From Pleurotus djamor (Eukaryota > Basidiomycota > Agaricomycetes > Agaricales > Pleurotaceae): a DNA stretch of 21,053 nt. Positions 9,700 to 19,462 of this stretch are shown one piece after another (position 1 is the first letter of the stretch; each line of letters begins with the position of its first letter). Under the pieces are notes generated by a model. That model had not been told where the DNA came from. It ran no database searches and worked only from the letters and a program-made list of their open reading frames with translations. A program made the translations under genes and the position numbers. Location: positions 1-21,053 of the forward strand of contig JAPEVF010000781.1 of assembly GCA_029747585.1 (NCBI GenBank). The letters run 5' to 3'.

Positions 9700-10110
9700 T
9701 TATGTGCATGTCACCATTGTTTTGAGGATCCGGCCAGTCGAGGGATTTGCGATTGGACGAATTCGGCTGATGGTGGTGGATTGGAGGGAAGAATTGGAGA
9801 TGGGAGGGAGGGAGATGGGAGAGAGGGAGGAAGCGGCTGAGGGAGAGAGGATGGGAGGGAGGGATGGAATGGAATGGGCGAAAGGGAAGGGAATACGCGC
9901 GTTTGGATGCGAGAAACGCACGATAGATGTTGAAATACGTGAGATGGGTACGACGAGGAGGAGCGTCGATGTCAGTGCTGGTGGTTGTTGATGATGATGG
10001 TGGTGGTGGTGGTAAGAGAAGAAGGAGTTAGATGATCGGCGCCTCAGCCCGCCATCAATCTCCTCCAACTTCTTCCCTCCACTGCCTCCACGACCACCAC
10101 CACGATGCAT
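9700..10110 (-). CDS. His-tract ORF upstream of the minus-strand gene, copy 1/2 junction
   Basis: An open frame of about 136 codons starting MHRGGGRGGSGGKK, with a run of seven histidines around residues 34-40, then a Ser/Pro/Ile-rich low-complexity part ending RILKTMVTCT-stop. It lies just upstream and on the same strand as the gene beginning at 9665. A weak intron (donor GTCCAA, acceptor ATAAAG) would join it in phase to GSKPTKLGIWVKMKDAKLK, making it the N-terminal part of that gene. Low complexity from trinucleotide repeats could also produce such an ORF by chance. Confidence 0.3.
   Translation of the reverse strand: MHRGGGRGGSGGKKLEEIDGGLRRRSSNSFFSYHHHHHHHQQPPALTSTLLLVVPISRISTSIVRFSHPNARIPFPFAHSIPSLPPILSPSAASSLSPISLPPISNSSLQSTTISRIRPIANPSTGRILKTMVTCT
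9802..9819 (+). other. G-quadruplex motif, copy 1
   Basis: GGGAGGGAGGGAGATGGG fits the four-run G3 N1-7 pattern. It lies in a long purine-rich plus-strand stretch inside the minus-strand His-tract ORF. Confidence 0.6.
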
Positions 10111-10346
10111 CACGCATCACAGACTCTACTACACGAAATACGTGAGTTACCTGGCTGCGTGAAACGAGTTACAAGCATACTAACAAATTCAGTAGAATGT
10201 GAATATTTTTNAGTGTTTTTTTATTCGTCATTACGCGACTCGATGCGTTGACACAGTCTTCTGTGAGATCGAAGGTGAGTGTTGCGTAACGATTCAGACC
10301 ATGATAGAGCTAATACTCACATACTCTCAGACTTGTCATTCCGCGT

Positions 10347-10793
10347 ATGGCGCGTCGGCGACGCTGCAGGAACAAATTCAAAAGGTCAGTCACAAAATTA
10401 TACGAAGCCATGTCGCGATACTCACATATCATGTCGGACATAAGGAATCCATGGCGTAAAGGCCGTCTAGATCAACGAGACGTTAGTTCAACGCGGCATC
10501 CCCATCGGGCACGACGTACTCACTTCCATCAGGCCCCGACGATCATGAACACGATGACGACCACAGGACAGTACAGCACAGTACTCATCTTTCAAAGGAA
10601 CCAAGTAAGTAAGCACGCGTTAATGGCATCGACTCGGACACGTTACTAACCTTCTTTGCAGCGTAGCCGTCGACAACAAATGACAACCAGCTCGTCGGTA
10701 GGCAGCCCGGACTCGAGCAAGGGCAGGACCCTTTCCGACTACAACATCCAGGAAGGGCTTACGCCGCTCCTCCGTCTTCGTGGTGGCTTGTAA
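10347..10793 (+). CDS. Spliced gene with ubiquitin C-terminal tail, copy 2
   Basis: Same model as at 482-931: exons 10347-10384, 10445-10481, 10533-10604 and 10662-10793, with phases 2, 0, 0 and 92 residues. Exon 2 is exactly one codon shorter than in copy 1 (CCA missing), so the frame is kept. Outside the tail there are two amino-acid changes in exon 4 (Gly to Ser, Glu to Asp), while the tail from GRTLSDYNIQ to LRLRGGL is unchanged in all three copies. An upstream leader intron is visible at 10142-10192 with TACTAAC. Confidence 0.55.
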
Positions 10794-11028
10794 TGTCTGT
10801 CGTCACGGAGCTGGACTGGGTGCCGACGACGACGACAGACACCATACATAAGGTACGGCTCCTCCGAGGGTCTGTCGAGGGCGTGAGATTGGGTAAGTAA
10901 ATGTCTGGCAGTTAATTCTGCAGGCGTACTGACCTGTCTCTTGGGTCGCCGCCACACAGCGTTGGATCTTCGCCGGAAAGCAGCTCTGGGATGGCAAGTG
11001 TCTCCTCCGTCTTCGTGGTGGTTTGTAG
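10793..11028 (+). pseudogene. Second ubiquitin unit, decayed, copy 2
   Basis: As in copy 1, TAATG joins the stop of the first unit to a new ATG. QRWIFAGKQLWDGK begins at 10957 and runs into LLRLRGGL followed by TAG at 11026-11028 (TAA in copy 1). The middle of the ubiquitin fold is missing and the pieces lie in different frames. Confidence 0.65.
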
Positions 11029-11214
11029 CATCTGTCGTGGTAGGCTGGACGGTTACGGCGGTGAAGGCAACGGCAGCGGCAATGGCGACGACACGACGGG
11101 ANGGGAGGGAGGAAGGCAAAGTGGGGGGAGGAATAAACCCCACTAGTACGCAGCAAGTCGACTCATATCTCAATACCATCCTCCTCCTCCCCTTCCTAAT
11201 TCAAACATATCCCC

Positions 11215-11774
11215 ATGTCGTCGGGGATTCCCCAGGGAAACCCCATAGACTTTCCACAGACACGCCATTGCATCGCATCGCCGAGGAGCACCCCAAAGTC
11301 AAAGAAAAATAATTCTCATTCAACAACCACATCAAACTCAAGTAACGACATGCTTGACCGCAATTTGTCGGCGTTCCTGGTCGAACCAGGTGCTTCGTAT
11401 GACTCGAGGTTACGATGTAAGTAATTGCATTCCTTCTTTCAGACCACCCTCAATCAATCAGTCCCTTACTTCCTAGATCCCTTCATGTTCGCTTCCATTT
11501 GGAGCACCAAAGCTGTTATGGGTTTAGCTCATCATTGTTCGTACACAATAACTGCGCCCACTGTTCCTGTGCTTCTCTGAACGATCCACGCAGCGTCGAA
11601 ACAATCATAGCAACAAGGTCATTGGATCAAATGTTTAGCCGGGCTAGTGCTGCGCGCGATGTCTACGAAGGTTTGAGGAATTTATCGAGATTGATTTTGT
11701 TTCTGGGTCTAAACATTCCTTGGAGTGTGGATGCTTCGTTGGGAACGTTCGGTGCGATGCCGAACACGCCTTAG
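11215..11774 (+). CDS. Three-exon unknown gene, open copy 2
   Basis: Exons 11215-11416, 11477-11540 and 11594-11774 give 148 residues with phases 1 and 2 agreeing. The first intron (60 nt) has GTAAGT and ACTTCCTAG; the second (53 nt) has GTACAC and ACGCAG. Residues 1-45 are Ser/Thr/Asn-rich and look disordered. A hydrophobic patch (YPFMFASIWSTKAVMGLAHH) starts around residue 68, and the C-terminal part contains DVYEGLRNLSRLILFLGLNI, a candidate amphipathic or membrane-associated helix. No family was recognised. A longer gene with further exons cannot be excluded. Confidence 0.45.
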
Positions 11775-13527
11775 GCACCATGGCGGAGTATGGTCGGGGT
11801 GCCGCCATGGCCCCGCCCAACGGCGTCGGTGATGTCCGCATCATTGATTTCGGCTCGCTCATCCCAACACAAGTCGGAGGAACGGAGCAAGTAGCTATTT
11901 GTGTTGCCGTTCCAACGATAATAAAGTGGTTGGATTGGAATACAAGTACTCGTTTGCCTATCCGGACCAAATTGAATGTTATGAGTTTCTAACCAATGTG
12001 CAAGTCTGACTACTTTGTATTTAGGTTGTCTTGCTGTGTTTACCATGTAGTAATGGAATGAACAAGCTAAGCATTGTCTACATGAAGTCTGGACTCTTCC
12101 CAATGTTCACGAACACCTGGACAACATGCCTGACCACTGACCCAAGTGCCGGATTCATACTTCCATGCAAGACACAACTGGAACCCTTCTCTCGCTACAC
12201 GAACCAGCTTACCAGGCTGTAATATACCTCATCAAGTACGGTAGAGCAAAGCTACGACGATCGACTGGATTGCATTTCCGAAGGTGGATGCAAGTCCACC
12301 GAAATCGACAACATGTTCGCATCAGGACGATTTCCTGAGCTTGTCCTTGTGTATTCAAGTCCTCGCAGACGCAATTGAGGTATATATACATATTTGGAGT
12401 AATTCTACGGCTCTTATTGGTCCTGGAGACAATCCTGACGCGAGTCTACGGTGAAAACGACGATCCCAACCAAGTCCAGAATCCTTAGGGGTGTCATAGG
12501 AGCTCATTTTTGGGGCGGTCGCTTTCACGTTTTNCGAGTCCTTTTCATTCTAAATCAAGTCCTTGAACTCCATAGAAGCAGCGTCTAGAGCAAATGAGGC
12601 AAAAATTAAGTTTGAACATTTGTATTTCACCTGAACAACCGAGTTCATCAATAGACATCCTCCCGTCGCTTGAAGCCCTTTCTCTCTCTTACATCTCTAT
12701 TTGAATCAAGCATGGATGAACACTTCAGAGGGTGTATTAGACTACGGTATGAGTAAACTGGCAGAGCTACGGGACACCGTGAGTGCCATCGAGCTCCGAA
12801 TATGCAATTCGGGGCTACACGCTACGAGCACAGACTACTCTAATAGGTTCCTACGTGATTGATGCACACTAGCTACGCGTAGTGAGGACAAAGCTTCTTC
12901 GGCGTGATGTGGGAAACATAGAAGAACACGAGGAACGGCCAGGGGTCAGGATAAGCGTCGCTGGCGATAACGAGTTGCTCGGAAAGGGTGAAGCTGCAGA
13001 ATTCGAGTATCGAGGCGGTCGTCCGATGCGCCTGAGCCCAACCGACGATGTCACGCTCACCTACAAGCCAAGACCACGGTCAGGATATCAAAGAATGAAC
13101 GGAGATGAAAAATGAGGCGTACTCAGACGGAGCTCCAAGCTCACCCATATCCACCGAGTCTTGCTGCTATAGTCCGCTGATGAGAGAATGGTCAATTGAG
13201 TTCGAGCTAAGGACAGCAACAGTATCAAGGGAAGTGAAGGTAGTAGCGGCGAGCTCAAGTCCAGCGGCGGAGCTGACTCGTGGCAAGGGAGGAAAGAGAC
13301 GGCCATGACAGAGAGTAGACTAGAGTAGGCTCGGGTCGAATATTGAGTACGACTGGAAGGGACATTGAACAAAAGGCTGTGGTCATGGTGGAAGGGGATA
13401 GCCAGACATTTCGCCCATGGTGGAAAGTGGAGAAAAGTTGCAAGTCCGAATATGAGTCAATGTTACCAGGGTCCGTCATTGCGCAGCTTCTTCACGGAAT
13501 GGTACAACAAGAAGCTTCGATGGCAGC
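11775..13527. other. Eroded region without a confident gene, copy 2
   Basis: Two plus-strand frames stand out. From an ATG at about 11780 a frame reads MAEYGRGAAMAPPNGVGD to a stop at 11990-11992; copy 1 has TAG where copy 2 has TGG. A frame right after a possible acceptor (CGGTAG, then 12245) stays open to TGA at 12452-12454 and reads TTIDWIAFPKVD and LSLSLCIQVLADAIEVYIHI. Differences from copy 1 are mostly amino-acid changing. The rest holds only short frames. Confidence 0.45.
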
Positions 13528-13791
13528 GTGGGTCTCAATTTAGTGTTCTTCTTTTGGTGGCCAGATGTCCGAATCGAGCTGATATACTTCCAGGAACGAA
13601 CATCTTCCTTTGACTTGGGGCAATATACAGTCATTCCCCTAGAAATTTGCTGCACAGCAACCGAGATTCGGGGACGTGGTGGTGGAGATTACGAGGAGGC
13701 GGGGTGGTCGATTTATTTGCGAAATGGAAAAGAATAAAGAATGAATTCTGAGTTTGAACGGAGGGCACAACACAGACAATCAGCAGCATCA

Positions 13792-13798
13792 TATTTAA
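13792..13798 (+). promoter_or_regulatory. TATA-like box before the pyrimidine-rich transcript, copy 2
   Basis: TATTTAA about 41 bp upstream of the ATG at 13839, identical in context to the box at 3963. Confidence 0.4.
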
Positions 13799-14442
13799 GC
13801 TAGAATCTCTGCTTTTCGACTCTCACCTTCCTACCACTATGCCCCGACACTATGCCCCTACTCTTTCCTGTCACCGTTCACCGTCGTGACGGACTTGCCT
13901 GCCCTCTCGCCCTTCCTCTCCTCCCTCCCCTTCCGAGTCGTACCCTTCGTCATATCCACCTCTTATTCTTGTCCTCTCAACTTGACCTCGGTACGTATTC
14001 CTTGCCCGAGATAATCTCTTTCCATGACTGACCCCTGTTCTCCTTAGGGATGTTATGAGGGCTTTGAACTCAGACGCCCTGGCAAGCGCTTGAGGCTTCG
14101 TCTCCTACCACCACCACGACGATCTCCGCACTCGGTACGTGTTTCCTCGATCACCATCCATGTCCTCGTACTCATTGTTTGCTCCCAGACTACGTCGCTC
14201 CCATGTGGGACTTTCTCCCAATTTTGGCTTGTAAGTCAGTGTTGTTTGGTACCATGATGCCAATGTGCCGTTTTCTGACATGTCCCACCGTTAGATCGAC
14301 TCTTCCCAACGGCGTAGAAGCGCGCTCGCTCTTCTGCGTTCCTATAAATGGTAGGTTTTTGTCGCACCCTACTTGATTAACACTGTCTGACCTGACTTTT
14401 TGTTTTCCCATAAAGGTTGCCTCTCCAATCACCCCCGGCCCG

Positions 14443-15013
14443 ATGCCCAACATGAAGCAACCCATCGTGGCCGCCGCATCGCTCCTCCTCACCCCGTCGT
14501 CAAAGGTGAAGACGTGGAACTTGAGCCAACCCCCCCTAGTGGATGTCTGTCCCATTTGTGAGTATCTTCTGATCCTTTGAATTCTTTTATTCACGCGCTG
14601 ATCGCCTATCCCCTCTGCAGCTACGTACGAGGACAAGGACGGCGTACCCGTCTTGGTTTATCATCAATATTCTACCCAGCCCGATATCTTTGTGCCGTCA
14701 CATGTAAGTTGGTCATATACTCTCTCTTCCCCATCTCTTGCTCATACTAGCCGTCCGTCTAGTCTGGATTTTTCATTATCAGGATGGCGGGACACTAGAA
14801 AACCAATCATGACGCGTTCGTGAAGTCGTCTTCAACACACCTTCCTATTCCGGATGAACAGGTAGTCTTCGTGATGCAAGTTGACCTGGCCGCGTAAGTT
14901 TGTTTCCTTCGATTAACATTTTAGTCTTTATTCTCATGCACTTTCTTCCTAGTCACGTCAAACACCTCTCGTCACCTCCCTCCACCTTCGCACGGACGGA
15001 ATTAAGCTTTTGA
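14443..15013 (+). CDS. Candidate four-exon gene, 117 residues, copy 2
   Basis: Exons 14443-14557, 14621-14703, 14799-14893 and 14953-15013 have agreeing phases (1, 0, 2) and end in TGA. The product reads MPNMKQPIVAAASLLL, then STYEDKDGVPVLVYHQ, DIFVPSHKTNHDAFVK and IPDEQVVFVMQVDLAAHVKH, which has protein-like composition. The third intron is 95 nt and skips three earlier AGs, a weak point of the model. Further spliced exons occur upstream (from 13839) and downstream (15096-15157, then 15217-15309 with PISVVLKAVGSEIVNAML). A 1-nt deletion in exon 4 relative to copy 1 truncates the frame, so an ancestral protein of about 200 residues may have extended to 15309. No family was recognised. Confidence 0.4.
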
Positions 15014-15282
15014 CGATCCCTTTCCCATGTTCTCGATCGTGTCCCGCGTACGTTGCCTTTGGCATTTGTCTTCTACTCTCGGTTCTCATCCCTAGTTCAG
15101 TTATTGACTACATATCGTCGATCGTGATGCTCTCGGATCACTTGGATAGGTCTTTGTGTAAGTGTATCTTACCCTCTGCCCGTGTGATCGTTCTGACGTT
15201 ATACCCCCTCTTGATAGTGCCAATCTCCGTCGTTCTAAAGGCTGTCGGCTCCGAAATCGTCAACGCGATGTTGTCCTGTCTC

Positions 15283-16426
15283 CGACCGCGCCACCAACCA
15301 CCTCGTTGACCGATTCTCGCTGCCTCTCCCGACATGGACCATTGACCACCATACGCCGCAAAGTCTCATTCCAACGGCTATCCCCTCTCGACCGCGCCAC
15401 CAACCAGCACCTCTCATCTATCCTACCCATACTCGCGATGACTGTCGTGATCAGCGGCTTCCTTTGATCTCGCAGTTGCCGGAAAGAAGTCTTACCTTCT
15501 CGACCACACCACCACCCACTTGAGATTGGAGCGCTAGCCAAGATTCGACCTCGATCATGATTTGTACATCAAGATACTCGTCGCCGGCGTCTTGCTTTGC
15601 TTTGACGACTCCCTTCTCGACGGCGCCACCACGATGTTCCTTCGAAGGTCAGTTTCTTTTGTCGTGATGTCATGAGTGTTGCTAATAATACATTCTACAC
15701 TTAGGCACCTCTTTCACCGACCCCATTCCCTTTGATCGCCATCGCGACATGCACATTTCCTCGTAAGTCTTTCAAGTTGTTGCGGCTACTAGCTTTACTT
15801 ATTGAACTTGTGCCCTAGATGTCATTCTACTCATGTCGCTCGCCGTCTCGTTTTGATCACGCCACCAACCACCTACCAGTACTTCCTCCCGATTGTGTCA
15901 ACGACGCCTTGTCGTACGTCTCGATCAAATCACCACCGACGATCCTACTTCCTTTTCGGCATCTCTCATGCCTGCCATTTTGTCATTGCGACAAAGGAGA
16001 CATCATGGTAAGTCTCTCGTTCAACTTGTTGTTGTCATTGATCACTTGCTTATTGAACTTTGGTTTTCTTTTCTTTAGATGTTTCCTTCCCCACGCGAGC
16101 CTCTCTGTCCTCCACCGCGCCGTCAAGCACCTCCTTGCTGGCATGGCAACCAGTGCTCACGGTGCGCTGTGTTACCGACGGTGTTGTTCACGACTAGCCG
16201 CCCTTCTTGTCGCACATCCTCCATGTCCTCNCGATCACACCACGATCGTCCATATACTCTTCCTTCATCCCCGACTAGCTGCCTTTCTTGATCCCCTTCT
16301 CGACCGCGCCACCAACCACTCTTCCCATCAAGCCGGCCTTCTCNCCCGCTTGCTTTGCAGCCTTTCCTACGCCATCCATCATTCGCAACTAGCTGCCTTC
16401 TCCTCCTCGACCGCGCCACCAACCAC
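15283..16426 (+). repeat. Dispersed 19-bp motif CGACCGCGCCACCAACCAC, copy 2
   Basis: Same set of plus-strand near-copies as at 5484-6658, for example at 15283 and 16408. The last copy is the perfect form here (GCC where copy 1 has GCT). Positions relative to the unit are conserved except around the 16330-16350 deletion. Confidence 0.6.
15557..16079 (+). CDS. Candidate spliced ORF, 112 residues, copy 2
   Basis: Exons 15557-15647, 15705-15762 and 15819-16007, with the stop formed at the junction to 16079. Sequence and splice sites are identical to the model at 5757-6279, so the same reservations apply. Confidence 0.25.
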
Positions 16427-16628
16427 CTCTTGTTGTCAGCGCTTTATCGCGACCGAGCTCGGCGTAAGCTACCTCATCGCTTGGATCACGACACCCTTAT
16501 TTCGTCTATCAAGCGCCCGCCGTACGAACATGATGAACTACCCAGTTCACGCCGCACGCGTCACGACTCGCGCTGCCTTTGTTGTTATTCCGAGCAAGTC
16601 ACCCCCACGTAGAATAGACTTGTCATAA
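15819..16628 (+). CDS. Longest uninterrupted ORF (269 codons), doubtful
   Basis: The frame starts MSFYSCRSPSRFDHATNH and contains a hydrophobic stretch (VSLSFNLLLSLITCLLNFGF) that is encoded by what otherwise looks like an intron (16008-16078, GTAAGT to TTTAG). Two Ns (16231, 16344) fall inside it, so the frame is not certain. In copy 1 the same ORF ends at 6624 after 201 codons because of indels. The strand is pyrimidine-rich, which lowers the stop codon frequency. No family was recognised; it may be spurious. Confidence 0.2.
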   Translation: MSFYSCRSPSRFDHATNHLPVLPPDCVNDALSYVSIKSPPTILLPFRHLSCLPFCHCDKGDIMVSLSFNLLLSLITCLLNFGFLFFRCFLPHASLSVLHRAVKHLLAGMATSAHGALCYRRCCSRLAALLVAHPPCPXDHTTIVHILFLHPRLAAFLDPLLDRATNHSSHQAGLLXRLLCSLSYAIHHSQLAAFSSSTAPPTTSCCQRFIATELGVSYLIAWITTPLFRLSSARRTNMMNYPVHAARVTTRAAFVVIPSKSPPRRIDLS

Positions 16629-16666
16629 CCATACTTGCACCATGTACCGTAGATAGCAAATACACA

Positions 16667-16777
16667 CCAGCGAAACTAGGGACACCCCCCCNTTTTTTCG
16701 CTGGCTACAGCCTACCTTCGGGAGGGGAAACCCTGTCAGTGCGAGGTGTTGGAGTGGACGCACTTGCTTTCCTTTTT
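16667..16777 (+). other. Cluster of stem-loops, copy 2
   Basis: Same inverted repeats, TTCG and GAAA loops and T5 run as at 6883-6993, identical apart from one N at 16692 in the C/T-rich loop of the first hairpin. Confidence 0.4.
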
Positions 16778-16905
16778 AACCGTTTAGAGTTGACTTCCGA
16801 CCTTCGCACGCAACCCATCCATGAGACGTGATATGTAGTCCGACTATTAAATAAACAAAGTACTACGACGCAACGACGTAAAAAGCAGATACAAAAGTCC
16901 GTCCC

Positions 16906-18296
16906 CTAGTATCTCTCAGCCGAAGGAGGATACCCTCTTTGGCCATAACCTCCTCCCCCTCCACCGTATCCACCCTTCTGATACAACTGCTGCCCACTAA
17001 CACCACCAACGAGACTCGCTGGGGCACCGCTTCCATGGTAATTGCTTGCAGTGTCTTCTTCGTCCATTTGGCCTGTGAGAAGGGGATCTTTGACTTCCCA
17101 GACGGCAGCTTTCGAGCCAACAGAGAATTCGAGATCTTCGCGCTGTGAGCGGAATGGTCAGCAGGCTAGCGGGGTACCTTAAAAAGGCCACGACGAACCG
17201 TTATACTGTCCCAGTACTTGTACACCATCATGACACTTAGGAGCATGCAGAGAGTGAAGAAGAACAGGCCGTCGATGTAATGTTGGATGGCGTCGCAGAT
17301 GGTGACACTGAAGGCGAATAGAAGGACTTGTGCGATCGTAAAAAAGGCAGTTCCGAAGACAATGTCACCGATGGGCCAACGATCATCAAGGGTCCTGAAG
17401 ACAAGGATCAACTGCGCGACGATGTAGATGACAGTGCAGATGAGGGGCCAGAGGATGTAAAGAATCCAGAGTCCAATGGGATTCTTGAAGTCAAATCCTG
17501 CAATATTCTTGAATGTCGCGATTGAGATAAAGAAGGTGACACCGAAAACGACTAGAGTGGCAATGCGAATGAACTTGAAGGAAATTAGAAGGTTTCAAGA
17601 GCAAATTGAGGGAGGGGCTTACCCAGAGCGACAGGGCCGTCCCGTCCTCCGCGAATTGGAATCCAACAAAGCCATTGATGAGCAAGCAAGTATACGCTGC
17701 GACGACCAGACCGGCATAGACGGCAGCGAACCACTAATGAAACAAGGCATCAGCCAACCACCTCGCAAAGATTGAACACTGCGGCAGGCCAGTCCTTTTC
17801 GCATTCCAAAAATCCCTTCCAACAATGATTCACCGCTTACTGGCTGCCCGCAGTGAAAGGAAAGTTGCGTACCGGATATGAGACATTGGCGGTTGGTATG
17901 ATCCCGGAATCCAGAAAGATGGCAAGAAGTTCTATGACAGCATACAGCCAGAAAAACATAACGATTTCCTTGCGGCCTAAGTGCCCATCGTCGTCGTCAG
18001 TACGCGGTCGCAGAGCTATGCGCATAACGACTCACCGACAGCGGTATATTTGCTCCGTATGTGGTATATCATTATGGCGGTCATGATTATAGCGACGATG
18101 TGGACAAAGCATGTTGCTAGAACGAAGATGAAAAACAAGGTCTACTGAGTCGGTATGAGCACTTTACATGGTTGGAAGATGAGAGTGCCGCCGACATCGA
18201 CGTTTCTACTGTAGCATGTGGGCTCGACGCCCTGGTCGGTGCCAACGAGTGGGCAGATGACGAGCGCGGCAGTCTCGCATATTCCATTGAAGGATC
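16906..18296 (-). pseudogene. CHS7: Chitin synthase export chaperone Chs7, beheaded copy 2
   Basis: Exons 2-6 correspond to 18116-18036, 17976-17873, 17733-17623, 17573-17199 and 17142-16906, with all splice sites kept. Exon 1 survives only as 18296-18168. A 43-bp deletion relative to copy 1 (8513-8555) removes the ATG and 13 coding nucleotides, and an in-frame TGA (18297-18295) now lies directly before TCC-TTC-AAT-GGA. The first in-frame ATG left corresponds to residue 60, inside the first membrane segment. A 13-bp deletion lies just upstream. Coding differences I found against copy 1 are three synonymous changes (one in exon 3, two in exon 1), so the loss is probably recent or followed a sequence homogenisation. 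Confidence 0.85.
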
Positions 18297-18881
18297 AAGG
18301 AAAGTTGGATGGTGGCAGATGCCAGGAAGTTGAGAAGAACGTTGCCAACAGCGAGCACGCCACTTGCCGGTGCATACAGTCACGGAGCAACAAAGCCTCA
18401 TCATACAATGTGGTCTCCCATAACTCCCCCAATGTCCTCTGCATTCGCAATCACTGTCGAGTACATGTAAGTATCAACAAAGCTCTCCTTCGACCACCAT
18501 CCATCCGCCCTCTCGTCTCGTCGAGTCCTGTCTCCCATCCATCCATCCCTCCAACACACGACATCAGGTGAGAAGAGATTTCTTGGTCGACAGAGGCCCT
18601 CTGCTCCATCCCTCCCTCACTCCCTCCCCTTCGTCACTCCACTCTGTAACAATACCCTTCAAGTCAGCGTTCTCTCCCGAGCACCAGTAACACACCAATC
18701 ACTCACCCAGTCTCGACATCCATCCCCTACCCAACTCCAACTCCAATCCATCCCCCAACCACTCATGGATCGCCCTAGAGGAATCCCTTCATTAGCATCG
18801 ATACAGAAGGCTTCGCGATCACATACCATCGTCGATTATCCACTATCCAGAATACATCGGGGCCCATTTCGCATCTTTGAA
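18297..18881 (-). promoter_or_regulatory. Region upstream of truncated CHS7, copy 2
   Basis: No gene was seen. Compared with copy 1 it has the two deletions next to exon 1 and extra segments near 18385 and 18445. It is otherwise CCATCC/CTCCCT-rich on the plus strand. Confidence 0.3.
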
Positions 18882-19428
18882 CTAGTCGATACGCTGTGAT
18901 AATCCCTGGTAAGCATCCATTTTCGTCCTAGGGAAGGCGGAGGGACATACTCTGCTACCAAAACCCATCGAGTACGCGTCATCTTCGAGCAACTTGGTCT
19001 TCGAGGCATGGCTCAAAATCAGTCGAATGCTAGATGGGATGAAAATCAAATTAGTCGAATCGAAAAGAGGGAATTTTGTTTTCGATAGACATACTTTGTG
19101 ATCGTGTAGATTCCTTCGACACCCAAAGATATGGCCTTCTTGCTTCGTGGCTTGAGGAGTGGGTGGAGTGTACGCCGCAAGCCTAGAAAGGTAGGACATG
19201 GATGTTAGTCTCTTGATTCACAAGGGAGAGGTGAAGGAGAGAAGAGGAAGGGGGCGGAAGGAGGGAGGGAGGACGAAGGAGAGGGAGGGTACACATCTTC
19301 AACGAGAGGAAGGGAGGGTCCCACACACACACCTGGCGTCGAGCGTATCCCAACCCACCAACGACTCGCTCTACTCCATCCACCGCATCCACAAGAGTCC
19401 ACTTGAGTTTCGCATCCTTCATCTTCAT
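18882..19428 (-). CDS. Unknown minus-strand spliced gene, open copy 2
   Basis: Exons 19428-19329, 19182-19095, 19029-18951 and 18893-18882 give 92 residues with phases 1, 2 and 0 agreeing. The start ATG has A at -3. The product reads MKDAKLKWTLVDAVDG, LRRTLHPLLKPRSKKAISLG, VEGIYTITNIRLILSHAS and KLLEDDAYSMGFGSRRID-stop. The first donor lies in a GTGTGTGT run, so its exact position could be 2-4 nt off; GTG-T|GC was chosen to fit the phase. The first intron is 146 nt and very pyrimidine-rich. The frame may extend upstream into GSKPTKLGIWVK and the His-tract ORF at 19463-19873. No family was recognised. Confidence 0.5.
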
Positions 19429-19462
19429 CCAGATTCCAAGCTTGATGGGTTTCGAGCCGTCT

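Larger units (their letters stand above)
1..9870. repeat. Tandem segmental repeat, copy 1 (9870 bp)
   Basis: The sequence starting at base 1 reappears at 9871 in the same orientation and again at 19634. The register was set by the string ggaatgggcgaaaggg. The unit border is arbitrary because the window opens inside the array. Copy 1 holds the intact CHS7 and broken versions of three neighbouring genes. No terminal inverted repeats, LTRs or transposon proteins are visible, so it appears to be a segmental tandem duplication. Confidence 0.97.
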
